Assembly (NCBI GenBank): GCA_016782355.1
Contig: JADHYP010000096.1
Location: forward strand, 1 to 5,528
Direction of reading: 5' to 3'
Origin: Candidatus Syntropharchaeum sp.
GTDB lineage: Archaea > Halobacteriota > Syntropharchaeia > Alkanophagales > Methanospirareceae
DNA: 5,528 nt
Below, in pieces: positions 5,282-5,528 of this stretch. The notes below the pieces were generated by a model. It searched no databases, was not told the DNA's origin, and saw only the letters and a program-made list of their open reading frames with translations. Position 1 is the first letter of the stretch. Each line of letters opens with the position of its first letter. Position numbers and translations under genes: made by a program.

Positions 5282-5315
5282 AAATAAAAAAATAAAGAAG
5301 GGGAAAAAATTCCCC
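5281..5315 (-). terminator. Hairpin/T-tract terminator of the second mcrA copy
   Basis: On the minus strand GGGGAA and TTCCCC (within 5300-5315) pair perfectly around four T, followed by a long T-rich tail to 5281. It lies 38 bases after the mcrA stop, the same distance as the left terminator. The stem sequence is different, so the structure is kept while the sequence has changed. Confidence 0.75.
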
Positions 5316-5323
5316 GATTTTTA

Positions 5324-5528
5324 CCGTTTTGTTTGTTTTTTGGTTGTTTGACTTTATATTCTTGCACCGGGTTCTCTGCCGTAATAACCGGCGACTATCA
5401 GGTCTCTTTCTCCTGCAACCTTGCAGAATTCCCTGTTTGCTCCCAGTCCGTACTCTCTGGTCACGTATCCACGGTCGAACGGCAGGTCACGGTCTGAGAA
5501 CGCCACTTTCCACAGCGGTGACAGCACC
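5324..5528 (-). repeat. Right arm of the long inverted repeat (second mcrA 3' end)
   Basis: These 205 bases are the reverse complement of 888-1091 apart from three coding substitutions and one extra A in an A-run after the stop. The arm reaches the end of the window, so its full length is unknown. Confidence 0.95.
5354..5528 (-). CDS. mcrA: Second methyl-coenzyme M reductase alpha C-terminus, cut by window edge
   Basis: Only the last 57 codons are present, in the opposite direction to the left copy. The encoded tail matches the first McrA at 55 of 57 residues. The differences are Ala to Ser in VAFADRD and Val to Ile at the final residue; a third base change, in a Lys codon, is silent. The stop and the first 29 bases after it are also shared, and a hairpin terminator follows. 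No catalytic residue falls in this piece, so whether the whole copy is intact, active or only a 3' fragment cannot be judged. It may be a true second mcrA, or the same gene from another strain joined during cloning or assembly. Confidence 0.9.
   Translation of the reverse strand, partial: VLSPLWKVAFSDRDLPFDRGYVTREYGLGANREFCKVAGERDLIVAGYYGREPGARI

Overview
The window most likely comes from an anaerobic methanotrophic archaeon of the ANME-1 group (Methanophagales). The main evidence is the long C-terminal part of methyl-coenzyme M reductase subunit alpha (McrA) at the left edge. It has the cysteine-rich patch, and the valine in place of the methyl-glutamine, that are known from ANME-1 McrA. Supporting evidence is archaeal: TATA-type promoters, GGAGG/GGTGA ribosome-binding sites, and a DUF2124 gene, a family I know from methanogens and their relatives.

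Layout. Plus strand, left to right: mcrA 3' part (1-1062) with a hairpin/T-tract terminator; a 350-base AT-rich gap with short repeats, a 12-bp hairpin and a promoter carrying a perfect 9-bp palindrome; an FAD/NAD(P)H disulfide-type oxidoreductase (1413-2762) with its own terminator; a small DsrE-family protein (2822-3142); and, 9 bases later, a truncated second copy of part of the oxidoreductase dimerisation domain (about 3152-3401). Minus strand, right to left: a second mcrA 3' end (5528-5354) with its terminator; a protein of four CBS domains (5141-4320); a DUF2124 protein (4179-3706); and a DUF433 antitoxin-like protein (3683-3438). The two sets of genes converge at about 3402-3437.

The most unusual feature is the symmetry. 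Both edges of the window lie inside mcrA, the two copies point towards each other, and their shared 174 coding bases differ at only three positions. They form an inverted repeat around about 4.2 kb of unrelated genes. This is either a real inverted duplication of the mcr locus or a join of two strain variants in a clone or assembly; the window alone cannot decide.

McrA is the catalytic subunit of the enzyme that activates methane (or forms it, in the reverse direction). The oxidoreductase and DsrE protein may form a thiol/persulfide redox pair. The CBS protein is probably an adenine-nucleotide-sensing regulator. DUF2124 and DUF433 have no assigned function here. I see no tRNA, rRNA, CRISPR array, transposase or integrase.
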